From positions 59,600,312-59,664,311 of the forward strand of contig NC_087066.1 of NCBI RefSeq assembly GCF_963678635.1: a stretch of DNA of 64,000 nt, read 5' to 3'. The notes below the pieces were generated by a model. That model was not told the origin of the DNA, searched no databases, and saw nothing but the letters and a program-made list of their open reading frames with translations. Source of the DNA: Symsagittifera roscoffensis. Lineage: Eukaryota; Xenacoelomorpha; Acoela; Convolutidae. The position numbers and the translations under genes are program-made. This document shows, in pieces, positions 36,421 to 48,235 of the stretch (the first letter of the stretch is position 1; every line of letters begins with the position of its first letter).

Positions 36421-37680
36421 ATCTGAGCAGATGAAGGGTAGCTTATTCTTGAAATTGAACCTCATTTCTATGGATTTAAGGGTGTTGACAACAAAATTAT
36501 GATCCATAAACCAACCACTTGAAGATTCTTTCAATAATGATTCGACTAAGATCGTCGAGTCCTCTAACGCCGATTACCGGATTAATGTCGTCTGCAAACT
36601 TAACGTGGCAAGCATTTTCGCAAAGGCACTTCAAGTCGTCGAACGACATATTGAAGGACGGTGGTCCAAGTACCGTCCCTGACGTACACCTTGGTTGATG
36701 GAGGTTGGTTTTGACAGATCGTTCTGATATGATACAATCTGCACTCGGTCTGATAGGAAACTTTTCAGCCAAGTCACTAAATGTGTACAGACTCCTGGGT
36801 TTATCTGTTTGATCTGACTAATCATAAAATGATGGAACACTCTGTCGAATGCTTTGGACAGTTCCAGCGAGAAGAGACGTACACCGTAATAATGATGGAG
36901 ATCGAAGTCACGGACTGTGTGTAGTAATCGAAGAGCAGCGTTGACGGTTGAGCCTCCTGTTTTGAAACCAAATTGATAATTGTTCAGTGAACTTTTGTAG
37001 ATGTTTTTTTATGAACTTGGTGTAGACCAATCGCTCAAAATGTCTGCTGAGTACTGGTGTGATTGATATTGGCCGTAATTGGTCCATGGTGTCTGGTTGG
37101 GGGATTTTGGCTAGGGGGACAATTTTGAAATCTTGAAAGACATCGGGAAAACACCACTTCTGAAAGATAAATTGTAGATGTGTTGAATACTAAGAGCTCA
37201 GTTATGGGCATTTTCGCTCAAGACCTACGCTGGAATGCCATCAAACCCCACTGCAGTTTTTTTCTCAGACTTTGATAAACTTCGTGAAGAGTCAAGGCTG
37301 GGTAAGCGCCGTTCTGACTTTCTATAATTTCTGGTTCTACATAGTTTTCTGTATGGCAAATATTAGCGAAATATTCATTGATATCATCAGGACTAAAATC
37401 AAGTGTCGCCGAATCTGACTTGGTTCGTCCCGTGGTCTGGTTCACAACACGCCACCAGTATTTCGTACCTTTACGATTCGTATTCTCAGATTATCACGTA
37501 TCAATATTTTTTTTGCCTTCCAAATCAGCAGCTTTCTGATGTTTTTCTAGAGAATACACTCTGCTTTTCTGCTTGGTATGAAATTTTATTAGTGGGGTGA
37601 TATAAATAGGGTCTCTAGTACTCAGTTTTACTTTCTTTAGTGGACACTAGTGGTTAGTTTAACCATCAAAACCCAAATAA
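36421..37680 (-). pseudogene. CR1/L2-type LINE reverse transcriptase, N-terminal and catalytic part, frameshifted
   Basis: Read on the minus strand in several frames. Around 37218-37445: INEYFANICHTENYVEPEI and YPALTLHEVYQSLRKK. Near 37060-37110: a QLRPISITPVLSRHFERLVY block. Then a GVRQG and TVLGPPSFNMSFDDL pair separated by a frameshift near 36690, then the catalytic CHVKFADDINPVIG at about 36590. It remains open to the LTR junction and continues at 13607. The order and motifs are those of APE-type non-LTR elements. At least three frame changes make it non-functional independently of the LTR insertion. Confidence 0.8.
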
Positions 37681-38500
37681 TTAATGCATTGCTTTCTCAA
37701 CATTAGTGTACTCCAGAATATAGTCAAAATCTTGATTATCCAAGGCATGATTTGAAGATTGTCGATTCTTATCCCGCTGGTCACAAAAAATTACCATTTT
37801 TTGGAGGTTTTCTGGTCTGTTTGTAGGAGAACAAATTACAGCTAGATGATCAGTTGGCACGGAGAGACTACTCACTTGAACATCTTGGAATGGAGATGGA
37901 AATGACGTGAGAATTTGGTCAAGCTGTGTGCGTCTTCGTGTAAAAGCTTTAAAAACCTGCTTGAAACCGGATAACAAAGCTATGTCGAAATAATTAAAAT
38001 CTCTGCTCAGAAAAATCGTTGAGCAAGACAATGATCTGAATGAATAATCAGCAACACTGGAAATATGGATAGATAAGTCAACTTCATTGGTAGCATCTGA
38101 GGGGTGATACAACAGTGCAGAAACGTACACTCTGTGGTTCAGAATGAACGAGAACCAGAAAACTTCAAAATCTTCACACCCATAGAGAAAAAACTGGCAT
38201 ACTCTGAATCCATCTCGGTAATACACAACTACGCCACCACAAATTTGCTTGTTAGAATTTATTGTCGTCCTGTCAAACCGCAAAACACTGTAGCCATCGA
38301 TTTTGACAAAACTGTTATGTAATTCTGAATTGAGCCATGTTTCAGTAACAAAACACATGCCAATATCATTTGCAATTATATCAGCAGCTAGACGCTCAAC
38401 GCAGTGTGGTTTTTTGATTGATCTAACATTTATTAAAATTGCTTTTGGAGCTAGTCAAAGGTTTGATATAAGTGTTCCATCTCGTTGAAGGTGGAAACTG
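37681..38500 (-). pseudogene. CR1/L2-type LINE apurinic endonuclease domain
   Basis: The main frame is 37681-38358 (225 codons); similar sequence extends upstream to about 38500 (AILINVRSIKKPHCVERL). Endonuclease motifs: FVTETWLNS, then GGVVVYYRDGFRVC, FLSRDFNYFDI (the family has GDFN; here SRDFN, a change at the Gly), RRTQLDQIL and VPTDHLAVI. This order is the APE nuclease that nicks target DNA in CR1, L2 and Jockey-type LINEs. The domain is nearly intact but disconnected by frameshift from the RT. Confidence 0.8.
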
Positions 38501-38929
38501 TAGAGTTTCAAAGATGTGTTGTAGAGTTTGAAAGCAAAAGCTTTGTGGAGAACTAACTTGGCGTCCCAGTTGCAACTAAATTCAACAAAAACTGCCCTTT
38601 TCTGTCAGCGCTATATAGTCCCAAACTTGTTATATTCACAACAAGCACCTAGAGGTCCAGAGAGTGAAGCAGTGTTTGGACCGAGTTTTGCTCATCCATT
38701 TGTCTTTGAAAAGGCTCATTGTTTATGCTTTCAGTGAAACCTTTAAAACGCAATTGTTTGCTAACAAAGTGGTGCGATGGCGCCGCTCTTTGACATGTTG
38801 ATCCGAAATCTTGATTGGCATGTGAAAAACCTTTGATGTCATGCGCGTTAGCACCAACAGCTTGCTTTATTTCTTGAATCTCCTCAAGAATTTTCTTTTG
38901 ATCCAGCAGATTACTTTTGATCCAGCAGA

Positions 38930-39151
38930 TTACTTTTGACTACTTTTGATCCAGCAGACAGTGCCATTTACAGGCAAGTATTTTGATATAAGATCGACTT
39001 CTGTTTGCGTCAGGTTGACGCATACCGGATGCCACCAGGAATCGCAAGAGTCGAATCCAATAGATGTTCCACCAGTCTTTGTTTTGTCGCACTTCGGAGA
39101 GTGATCCTTGAGGTTCTTTGTATTCTGCTGCTTGGCTCGTCCTCCTCCCAT
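38930..39151 (-). pseudogene. LINE ORF1 remnant with PHD-like zinc finger
   Basis: 73 codons with KCDKTKTGG, then FDSCDSWWHPVCVNLT and a trailing W plus C (GTVCWI), the CxxC/WHxxC/WxC layout of PHD fingers. ORF1 proteins of several CR1-group LINEs carry PHD fingers. It lies upstream of the endonuclease on the same strand, as ORF1 should. One of the paired cysteines near the start cannot be placed, and the end is truncated. Confidence 0.6.
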
Positions 39152-39384
39152 ATCAAATCTATGTTTAATAAGTTTATTACAACAATTAGGCTAAGAGGAA
39201 CAACTGAAAGAACATGACTTGTTGAAAAAGAGAAGACAAATAGTAACAAACGATAATGTAGATACGAAGTCTGTTCAGATTAAACGTGGTACCTTGGGTG
39301 TTAAGAGTTAAGTTATTGATCTGGACGAGTGACTCGAAAAATCAACCAGAGAAATCAATTTGTTATGTTAAAAAATAAGAAGCA

Positions 39385-40178
39385 TTTACAAATCCGAAAG
39401 ACCTAAAGTTTTAGCAACTCATGCTTCTATTAACACTCATGACATAACTTGTACAACGGAAACTTGGCTTACAAATGACGTTTTAGAGGGGGAATCATTT
39501 TTGCCTCAATTTTAGTGTTTTTGTGCAAACAGAAGTTTAGTAGAAGGCCAAAATACCTCAGACGTTGGAACAATGATTTGTGTTATTTGAGCATTTATGG
39601 CAGAGCGGTTGAAGTTCGGCTATGAAGTAAACGGATCAATAGTTGCATGTACTGTATTCATGAGAAACAAAAAAAGTTCTGCTATGCTAGTTACGTCTTA
39701 TTTACCCCCCTCGAACAGCAAGTATGCCTTTACATCTAAGGATCTGCAAAATTTATTCATTTTTATCAAGAAGGCCAAAACAAAAGTAGACGAAATTATT
39801 ATGTGCGGAGATTTCATCTTTCGTACAAAAAATTGGAACACGCTTTCATCATGTCGACCGATTGAAACTGAATTCTTAAAACTAATGGAGCAAATCAACC
39901 AAGAGCATAAAATAGACTTTTTTACAGCAAGTACTGGAATTTTGGACTTAATTCTTGTAAGCAATGGCATACAAGCACTTGACATTTCAAAACCAAACGT
40001 GGAACCTGAATTTTCAAATCTGTCGAACCACTACCCCATCAAAACGAAGCTGTGTGTTGAAACAAAATGCTTATTGAAAAGAACTTTTTGCCCAGAGGTG
40101 GTGTATAGCTATTGCAAAGGTGATTATCCCAAGCTTGCTGAAACTTTGATCATTTACAAGTTTGAACCTTATTGCTGA
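39385..40178 (+). pseudogene. Second LINE (plus strand): APE endonuclease
   Basis: CTTETWLTND near 39450, an in-frame stop near 39513, then a clean frame 39597-40178 with VTSYLPPSNSKYAFTSKDLQ, IIMCGDFIFRTKNW (the GDFN position reads GDFI), LDLILVSNG and LSNHYPIKTKL (S-x-H ending). These are the successive APE nuclease motifs. It differs in sequence from the neighbouring minus-strand LINE, so it is a separate family in opposite orientation. Confidence 0.78.
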
Positions 40179-42000
40179 TCGAATCCTGATAAAATAATTG
40201 AATTGTGGTATAAACGGCTTCAAAATGCTTTAAAAGAAACAATACCTAAACGAACTGCTCATAAAGCGTTATTGCCTCCCTGGATAACTAACAAAACTTC
40301 ACATTATATTAAATGCTTGCAAACTGCAAGAAGAAAATATCCTGAAACTCATGCAAAGGTACAAACTTTTTAAGAATTGGTCAATATATCTAGTAATATG
40401 GACAAAATTCAGTTCGAAGACAAATTAGCACAAAGAAGATCAACCTCCAATCTTTTCAAGTACTTCAAAGCCTTTTGAAAATCAAACTTACCACCCAAAA
40501 TGTTTTACAACGAACTCACTGCTGATTCTGACAAAGATAAAGCAGACTTATTTGCAAAGTTCTTTTCTTCGGTTTATATTATCCAGCTCATTTGAGTTTT
40601 CTTGCGATTTGTCTGCTGATATGCCAGTTCTAAAGGAAGAAAGCATCGAAACAAAAGAAGAAATGGAAATTTATTAGAACTCAAATGTTAACAAAAGTAA
40701 AGGACCAGATGAAATACCACCTTTTTTGGTTCACAAACTCTGTATTTCTCTATCCCCTTCTCTTACACAGATATATCGAAAATTTTTGCAAACCGACGAA
40801 TATTCAAAAAGTTGGAAAGTTGCAACAGTGTCTGCTCTCCATAAAAAGAACGACAAATGCGATGTATCAAATTACGGCCCAGTGTCTCTTCTATCGATCC
40901 CTTCCAAAATTCTTGAACGGATTTTGTTCATTCGGTTATACAACCACTATTCACAAAATTGATACAGCTCACAGTTTGGATATAGAAGGAATCGATAGAC
41001 GATTACTCAATTATTAACATTCCTTCAAAAGGTGTATAATGGTATTGAAAATCAAAAGGAAATAGATGTTATATTCACTGATTATAGCAAAACTTTGGAC
41101 CGCGTCGATCATGGTGTGCTCCTTAAAAAAACTAGTTGAAACCGGTATCAGAGTTAAATTACTAAATTTACTGAAATTTTATGTAACAGATCGTAGTAAC
41201 ACAACGAATTTACAAGTAGAGTACCTCAGGGGAGCATTATTGCGCCATTACTTTTTCTTGTTTTCGTGACGATTTGACTTCAAAATGCGAATGTCTTTTC
41301 CCTCTTTTGTTTGCTGATGATGCGAAATTTATAAGCATTGAAATAGAACACAATTTAGTACAAAAAGATTTAAACGCACTTTTGAAATGTATTGAAACAA
41401 ATCACATGCCCTTCAACATGGATGATTGTGCTCATGTTTCTATCAACATTAAGGAAAAGAATTTTTTTTGGAAATCACGTGATCGAAAAAGAGTTAACGC
41501 AATCAGATTTAGGTTTGATGCTCTCGAGTGACCTTAAATGGGACAAACACATCGAAAAATTCTGTAAAAAGACAAGAAAAGTTTTCTTCATGATCAAACG
41601 TAATGTTTCAAATATATATTGGACAACGAAGCTCAATCTGTATAAATCAATGACAGTGCCAATAATATATTACGGAAGTCCTTGCTATGGGTTGAGCAAA
41701 AACATATTGGTTATATTAGAAAAGGTACAAAAGCGCATCGTTAAGTGGATATCATCAATTGGTGGACGCTACAAAGCTTGTCTCAAATTTTTGGGATTAT
41801 TACCGCTCCCTACGTACATTCAAGTAAACAACCTTTTAATATTGTCCAAAATGATTTTGGGTAGATGTGATAACGAACTAATTGACATGCCATTGTACTT
41901 AGATTCCTCGCGCTGTAATCTGTTTCAGCTGCAGAGACCAAGAAAGAGATTCTTGGAAGAAAATTTCATAAATATCAGACATACGCAAAAATTCATCTGA
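40179..42000 (+). pseudogene. Second LINE (plus strand): reverse transcriptase, several frameshifts
   Basis: Motifs in order across frames: SKGPDEIPPFLVHKL near 40695; NYGPVSLLSIPSKILERIL near 40870; a motif-A-like IFTDYSKTLDRVDHGVLLKK near 41075; FADDAKFISIEIE near 41310; then a long C-terminal frame 41392-42000 with LGLMLSSDLKWDKHIEKFC and VPIIYYGSPCYG. At least four frame changes and several stops separate these pieces. It is a dead APE-type LINE. Confidence 0.8.
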
Positions 42001-42193
42001 GTAAGAAAAATGGACTAAAGATATCGATATTACGTGTTTTCTGGAGAAGATTTGAACAAAATGAAGAGTTGAAAAAATGCCCGTGGAGAGTTGGCTGTGA
42101 CTGCTTGATACATAACTGCAGAAACAAGACTAATCTATAGAACTCGCAAACTGAATGGGGTGATAGCCCCTTGTACTGACCAGCATAGAAGCC
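42001..42193 (+). other. Second LINE, 3' untranslated region
   Basis: About 190 bp between the RT stop and the CTA tail, no frame. Assigned by position. Confidence 0.5.
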
Positions 42194-42209
42194 CTACTAC
42201 TACTACTAC

Positions 42210-42283
<74 letters not shown>
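42194..42283 (+). repeat. (CTA)n microsatellite, ~30 copies; likely LINE 3' tail
   Basis: 90 bp of CTA with one interruption (CTAATA). It sits exactly where the plus-strand LINE should end. CR1/L2-group LINEs often end in short tandem repeats instead of poly(A), so this may be the element's own terminus, expanded. Confidence 0.85.
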
Positions 42284-42314
42284 AGTAATTACGGAAAATC
42301 AGAGCACATATCGA

Positions 42315-42690
42315 CTACGAATCGTCACCGGTGGAGAATGTGTTCGAGCGGATTGACTGGATCACAGACTGCTTGTAACCTTTCAGTTTTGTCAAAAATG
42401 AAACAAATTGAAGGTATACGAGCTTGAAGCCGATTTCACGCCACACTAGAGAGGTAATCGATGGGTTTTTGGCCAAGCTGGATCTCGGTCCAAGATTTGT
42501 TGTAGGGGAAATTCTGTATTCCAATGGATGAGGGTCTAAAGGCAGCACCCATTAGATTGCAGCTTTTGCTGACTTTCAGATATGAAGGCAAGCGCATGTG
42601 ATTCCATTGTTTTGTTGTTTCGTTCGCCATTTTACATCGAGAACAACTTGAATGCGTAGAAGCACAGCAGGTTTGAAATTGTTTGTTCAA
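42315..42690 (-). other. Two overlapping minus-strand frames, unrecognised
   Basis: Frames 42436-42690 (84 codons) and 42315-42548 (77 codons) overlap. The first reads protein-like up to SWTEIQLGQKPIDYLSS, and the second then continues with WREIGFKLVYLQFVSFL, so a single frameshifted coding fragment is plausible. I recognise no family. It could be an old retroelement relic or a chance frame. Confidence 0.25.
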
Positions 42691-43295
42691 GATTTGTATT
42701 GAAAGAAGAATAAAAGAGCTAATTTGTCAATAAGAGGCGAAAACTGCGAGTTGAATAAGTATTTTGCTCGTTAATTTGGAACAAAAAATGGTGGGTTGAT
42801 GGTCCCATCGGCTATACCCGCAAAAAACATGATATTCGCTGAACACAATAACATTCTAGACAAATTGAACACGCTGATGGGTAAGCTGGACAACTTTTAA
42901 GTATTGCTTAGGTGTTTCTTCTTCTTTTTCTTCTTTTTTTATGTTTAGGTCAAACTGCAGAAACGAATAAAAATTTAGGTGAACTTTAGTAAAATTGCAT
43001 CTCTGGAACAACAGCTCCCTTGGGTGCTATCATAAGTTTTGATTGTTCAAGATTATTAGTATGATTATGGGTATTATGATTTTTATGAATTTTTAAGAGT
43101 CTTTTAAAATGGGCCCTTCCGTCATGCGGTCGGATATGGCCGTACCAACGCTATATTATTACATTTTCGAAATTTCATGAATAAATCAAGTCGGTATTAA
43201 TGCTTCAAGAGAATTGTCAAAAAAATCTACCCTCCTCGATTATAGCACAGATAGAATTGTCTATGTTGGATGTATTTTTAAGATTTTTGCACCCC
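42691..43295. other. No supported feature
   Basis: About 600 bp of AT-rich DNA between the previous fragment and the REL-type element. The right part is presumably that element's 3' untranslated region. A polypyrimidine TTC-rich stretch lies near 42920. Confidence 0.4.
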
Positions 43296-44015
43296 CTAAG
43301 GCAGAAGATTGCACTCCTCAGACGTGCAAAACTTATATTTGTTCTTATAAAGTTCATTGTGTCCGAGTATGAGTAGTTCCGTTTCTCGCTTAGTTTCTAT
43401 GCTAGTTTCTGGATGGTTTTTGTAGAGCCTGGTGCTTCTCCTCCGGTACACGCAAAAATTAGTGGAACAAAGCTGCTGTGTTCTACATCCAGAATTCTTT
43501 GTTAGTATTTTAATGTTTTGATATTTGTAGAGTTCAGATTTAGTATTTGGACAGGATTTAGCATGGGGGTTGAAAATTTTTACATCGAAAATGGTTCGGC
43601 TGAATCGGCCTCCGCAGAGTCCATTTGCCTTGATGTCAAGTCGAGCGTCATCCTCAGTAGTGGCTGTTTTGTTGTGAAATTTTTCTTTTTCCAGCGATTG
43701 AATTTTCGGCTCTATTTCAACATTATGGCATACTTCGTCCAGGAGTGTCGCAAAGGTATCGCGAATTTTATTATTTCTTAGGTGAGTGTATCCACCTTTG
43801 GGACAGTGTAGAGAATGGGTCAGTCTGAACGGTTGTCCATATGGGCATGTATGTGGGGTGTTTGGTGGTTCCCATCCGTATCTCAGATGTAATACATCTT
43901 TAAATTCTGATTTGTTGAGAGAAAAATTATATTTTTTAAGGGTAGCACGTTTAGCCAATTCGATGCTCCTTTCTGTGACGTTAGGTTCATTGTCAGTTTT
44001 TTTTCTGATTAGCAA
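43296..44015 (-). pseudogene. REL-type non-LTR retroelement: C-terminal zinc motif and restriction-like endonuclease
   Basis: 239 codons. It has LHLRYGWEPPNTPHTC, a cysteine/histidine cluster through THSLHCPKGGYTHLR, then TTEDDARLDI and FDVKIFNPHAKSCP. CCHC followed by R-x-D-I ... D-V is the layout of restriction-like (PD-(D/E)XK) endonucleases in R2/R4-type non-LTR elements. One cysteine of the usual CxC pair appears to be tyrosine. Past about residue 175 the frame seems to have shifted, since the family-like text stops abruptly. It lies downstream of the RT on the same strand. Confidence 0.7.
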
Positions 44016-44275
44016 TTTTCCATAATTTTAGCCTTTTTTGAGAGTGTGATGTTCTGTCTCTCAGTTTTGATGTGTCTATTTATCAGAGTTTGTTCCGTTC
44101 CAGCTATTCCTGGATCACTGTTTTCTAACGGATCACAAATGGCTTGAGACCTCTCATAATTTCTGGAACAGTCCGTGTTACTGATGAGGTCTAATCCTCC
44201 AATTCTTAGTGGTAGTGCAAAAGGTTGCGATCTTCATCGGTTATATGAATTTCACCAGTAATAAATAGGAAGTAG

Positions 44276-45552
44276 CTACTGTCTTACGTTTTTCTCAATT
44301 TCACCCATTTTCTTAAGAGTTGTTCTGGTTAGAAAGTTTAGTTTATTTTCAACTCCTTTTGTGTAGCAGGAAAAGGCATTTTGTGGTGAGGTTTTAGCTA
44401 TTTTGGAAAGGTTTTCAGTCAGGGTAGCTGTCTTTTCAATTTCGCTTTCCATGTATTTATCGCATGCTGATGGTGTTCCTATAAACAATCCAAGGACTCT
44501 AAAACCGTCTACCAATGTAATATTTGTGCCTTCGATTACTTTTATCACAACTGTTAAAGACGATATTTTTTCTACTATGATTTGACACTTGGAAGGCTTC
44601 ACATTGTATTCGAAAGCTTTTCCGCGCACATCCAGCTTGTCCAGTATTGCGCGGAGACTTATAAGATCACCTGCAGCGCTTCCATCATCTGCGTAACATT
44701 TTTGGGTGAAATTTGGTTTTTGCAGGAGCTCAATCAGTGAGATTATCCCAATTCCGTACATAGCCATTTCGAGGGGATCACCTTGCGTTGTGCCTTCGGT
44801 AGATGTCAAAACCGTGTTATTGACATATAGATTCGAGGGATGTTTATATGAGTTGGCCAGCGCATGATGCAGTGCCGGACAAAGGATTTCTACAATTTTT
44901 AGAGCAAGTTCACTATTGAGCGAGTTGAAGGCTTTTTCTGCATGAATAAGTAATATGGCGTCTATTTCCAGTTTCTCAAATTCGATCCTCAAGATGTGGA
45001 TAGCATATTCGATTCCACATTTCTGGCCCAAGCAGAGTTGGAAATTTTTTCCGAGATTTTTATGGTCTGATTTTGTTGTTTGGTGACTGTTTTGCCAATT
45101 GCTGTTCTTAGAACTTCGCCTATACCAATGGGCCTTACCCCTGGATTGTTGTCCAGAGGTATTAGGCGACACGAGTTGTACGCCGTTAGCTTTTCATGGG
45201 GGAGAATTTTACTTTCTATTGTATAGGATAGTTTAACATGTGTTTTGCAAAGCTCATTGGATGTCTGGTTGAAATGAGTTAATATCCTTCTCCATTCGCA
45301 CGCATCTAGACCTGAGGGACCGTGGCTTCCGTTCGCTTTCAGGTTTGATTTGCGAACTGTCTTGGCGTTTATTTGTTCGAATATAGAGGGGTGGTATGGC
45401 ATTGTGTCTTCACTTACTTCAATTATATAGTTAGTGTTCGCTGTTTTGGTTTGAGGGTGTTTTTCTTTCAGGATACTAAAGTCTGTTTTTCCTTCAATTA
45501 CTCCGTTTAGGGGGAAGTACTCCTTTTGTTTTCTTGTATGAAAGGCAGCCAA
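44276..45552 (-). pseudogene. REL-type non-LTR retroelement: reverse transcriptase
   Basis: Two overlapping frames: 44989-45552 with NNPGVRPIGIGEVLRTAIGK, and 44276-45172 with LLIHAEKAFNSLNSELAL, EGTTQGDPLEMAMYGIG and KCYADDGSAAGD. These are RT motifs 2-5. In motif A the catalytic aspartate expected before the AEKAFNSLN block is histidine, and the two frames need a frameshift to join, so the enzyme is dead. It is followed by the nuclease portion at 43296-44015 after about 260 bp of broken sequence. Confidence 0.75.
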
Positions 45553-45609
45553 TGGTGACAGATATTTTGCCTGTACTCATTAGTTTGTCGAATTGCTTAA
45601 CTTCCTCGT

Positions 45610-46235
45610 TTACTTCGGACTTCTTCTCTTCTGTTTTGGATGTATAATTTTGAGAGCTTTTGCTTCAGTGAAAAAATCCTTTAATAGACCTTGCTTCCAT
45701 AAAATTATGCAGCGGCTTAGTGTTTTAGAATTTGATCCCTTTGTTTCTGATTTATTTTTGAGGAGCAGCAGATGTGGGAGAATCATTGCTGCTTTCTTTG
45801 CGACGTTAGAATTTGTTGTTTCTTCTACTAATGACAACAGCAGCTGGTTAAGTAATTCTATGAATTGGAAACCGGGCTTGTTTTTCCTTAGAATTATGAA
45901 GCGCGGTTTCCAGTTATCGATATTTTTATATATGTCGTTTATTTTGATTTCAAGTTCTTGTTCGATAAGTTTACAGGGGTCGAAGGGGGCTGGAGTGATT
46001 GCTGGAGGCAATGGATAAGATTGTATTGCGTTGGGCAGTACGTTTGTTGAAGGTGTTGCCGGTGATGTTTCTTTTTGAGTTGTGATGGGGGCTGTGCTTG
46101 TTGGTCTGTTGGTGGAGTTGGGCTCTTTTGCAAAGTTCGTTGGGGTGCATTGTATGCAGGAGAACCCATCGTAGTAAATATTGCTGCTTTGTACTCCGCT
46201 ATATGAGACATCGATGTAAGCTTTGCAAATGACAC
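45610..46235 (-). pseudogene. REL-type non-LTR retroelement: N-terminal region
   Basis: Frames 45939-46235 (Pro/Gln-rich) and 45610-46011 (INDIYKNIDNWKPRFIIL, GFQFIELLNQLLLSLVEE). They are collinear with the RT downstream and probably its N-terminal extension, separated by frameshifts. No DNA-binding finger is evident. Confidence 0.5.
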
Positions 46236-47049
46236 ATCATATGCCTCCTTTTCAGAGGTGGCGTTTGCAAATATGGCAGTGCGTATGATTGGCCATAATT
46301 TGGCAGTGAGGAGGGTAAATTTATGGTGAAAATATACAAGTTAGCTGAGCGAGCCGAAAACTGAAAATTTTATTACCATTATAAGAAAAAAGAATACTAT
46401 CTTTACAAAACATATTAGCACCAAAATTAATGTTAAGATTGGGGGAAAAATTTCAGATTCTCGAGTGGTAAAATGTAATAATAAGGCGAAACAAAGAGTT
46501 ATTTAGAGCACCAAATTTCAGTTTATGAAAAGACTATTTGCAAAGAGGATGGTTTCAGGAATAACAAGCACATTTGGCTTAGCACATTTGGGCTTAGCCC
46601 ATTATCATAAATGCTGAATTTTTTTTTATAGTACTATTATGTCGAGTATAGGCAAGGATATTATGGAAAAAAATGGATAAAGCTTCTATATCCATTTTGT
46701 TCCAAAAAAAAACACTTCATTTACTATTTACAATAGTTTGCATTAGTAAAGTAACTGTGTAGAGTTAATATTAGGTTCAAACTCAGATTAGTTACTCAGA
46801 TGTTTGAATAAAATGAGATGAAATTACTACGTCACAAAAGTCATCAATTGAAGTGTAATGTACAAAAAACGTACATCCCTAAATATTGTTCGCAACTTAA
46901 AAGTGTGGGTTGATAAAGTCTGCTTTTCATGCATTCAAACTCACCGTTGTACCACTATAATAATGATCACAATGATGATAATCATAATAATCATAAAAAG
47001 AATCATAACACACACAAAAAAACCATAGTAAAACAGAAATGGGTGTAAA
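46236..47049. other. Spacer and diverged left edge of the tandem array
   Basis: 46236 to about 46630 shows nothing. From about 46630 the sequence is an older, diverged relative of the block at 52560-53030 (GTCGAGTATA, CAAAAGT(C/T)ATCA, then an ATAATGATGAT-type microsatellite at 46951-47004). At about 47050 identity to the downstream unit becomes nearly complete, marking the edge of the recent duplication. Confidence 0.6.
46951..47004. repeat. ATAATGAT-type microsatellite (first of four)
   Basis: Short repeats of ATAATGATNAT. Homologous tracts are at about 52934-52983, 56455-56504 and 62428-62477, one at the left of each repeated block. Confidence 0.7.
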
Positions 47050-48235
47050 GAAAAACATTTTATTTGCCAGTTGAGGGTGTTTTCAAATGTATAAGTGTAA
47101 ATCAAATTGTGATTCTAATTATTGTCAACTGCATTCAAATTAATTAACACGAATTTACGCATTCAATGCTAGTAACACCGTGTTACGAAATGTTCATAAA
47201 AGAAATTTGTAGTATATCTATGAAGTTTTTCCATAGGTTGTTACTAAAGGATCTTCTATTAATAATGATAATAATCCTTAAAACATTATCCTTCAAAATT
47301 GTTTTTGCTTTTCTGTACGTAAGGACATTCTTGAAAATTATTATCATGTAGCTTGTTCCAAATGGTTACCAATTTTTAAAAAAAAAATTCCGATGTACTG
47401 CCCATTAAATCTTTCGAGAAAATTTTTTTTTCTTGTGCTTATGTACATGTGATTATTTTCTGTGATTTTTTTCGTGAGCTGCTAATAGGAGATGTTATAT
47501 TGTACAGAAAAAGCAAAAGGTCAAATTCATTTCCAGTCATGGAACATTGTTACTGGTAAAACATTGTATTTTGATTTGAGATCAGATTATGAATCGAAAT
47601 TTGCAAGATCACAACAAGTTTTCATTGCCCACCAGCTGAGTTGTTCCGCTAGTGAGATCGTCAAGTTTGAAATTCCATTTAAAATGATAGCAGGATAGTG
47701 TAGGTGACTAATAACGAGTGCGTTATTAGTAGTAGTTTTGTTTTGATAGGAAGGAGTTTGTTGATCGACTGTAGTGTTCCAATCCCGCAGGTCATATTTC
47801 TTAAAATCATTTCCACTTTGCCTTCGGATGTCAGAAAATGATCTATAATAACCCTGGATGTTTTATTTCAAATAGTTATGTCAGTAAAATTTTAAATAAA
47901 TTAAGAACATTTTCGCTATAACTAGCATCATTGACTATATACATCGAAAAATCAAAGTTTTTTTAGTTAAAAAGATTATCACAACCAAAATGATTGATTT
48001 TCAAGTTTATGAGTATCTAAGAATATAACATAATCATTAAAGTGATCATTTTGAAATTTCGTTTCTGGAGATATTTCATTCTCCAACAATTGTCCAAAAT
48101 TGTTTCCCGATTTTCTCACTTTTTGAAATTTTTTTCTAGGGTTGAATAAGTCTATTGATTCATCATGTATGTTTTTATCCAAAAATTAAAATTTGAATCA
48201 AGGTGACATGCCTAATGTCAGACTAATATTTTAGT

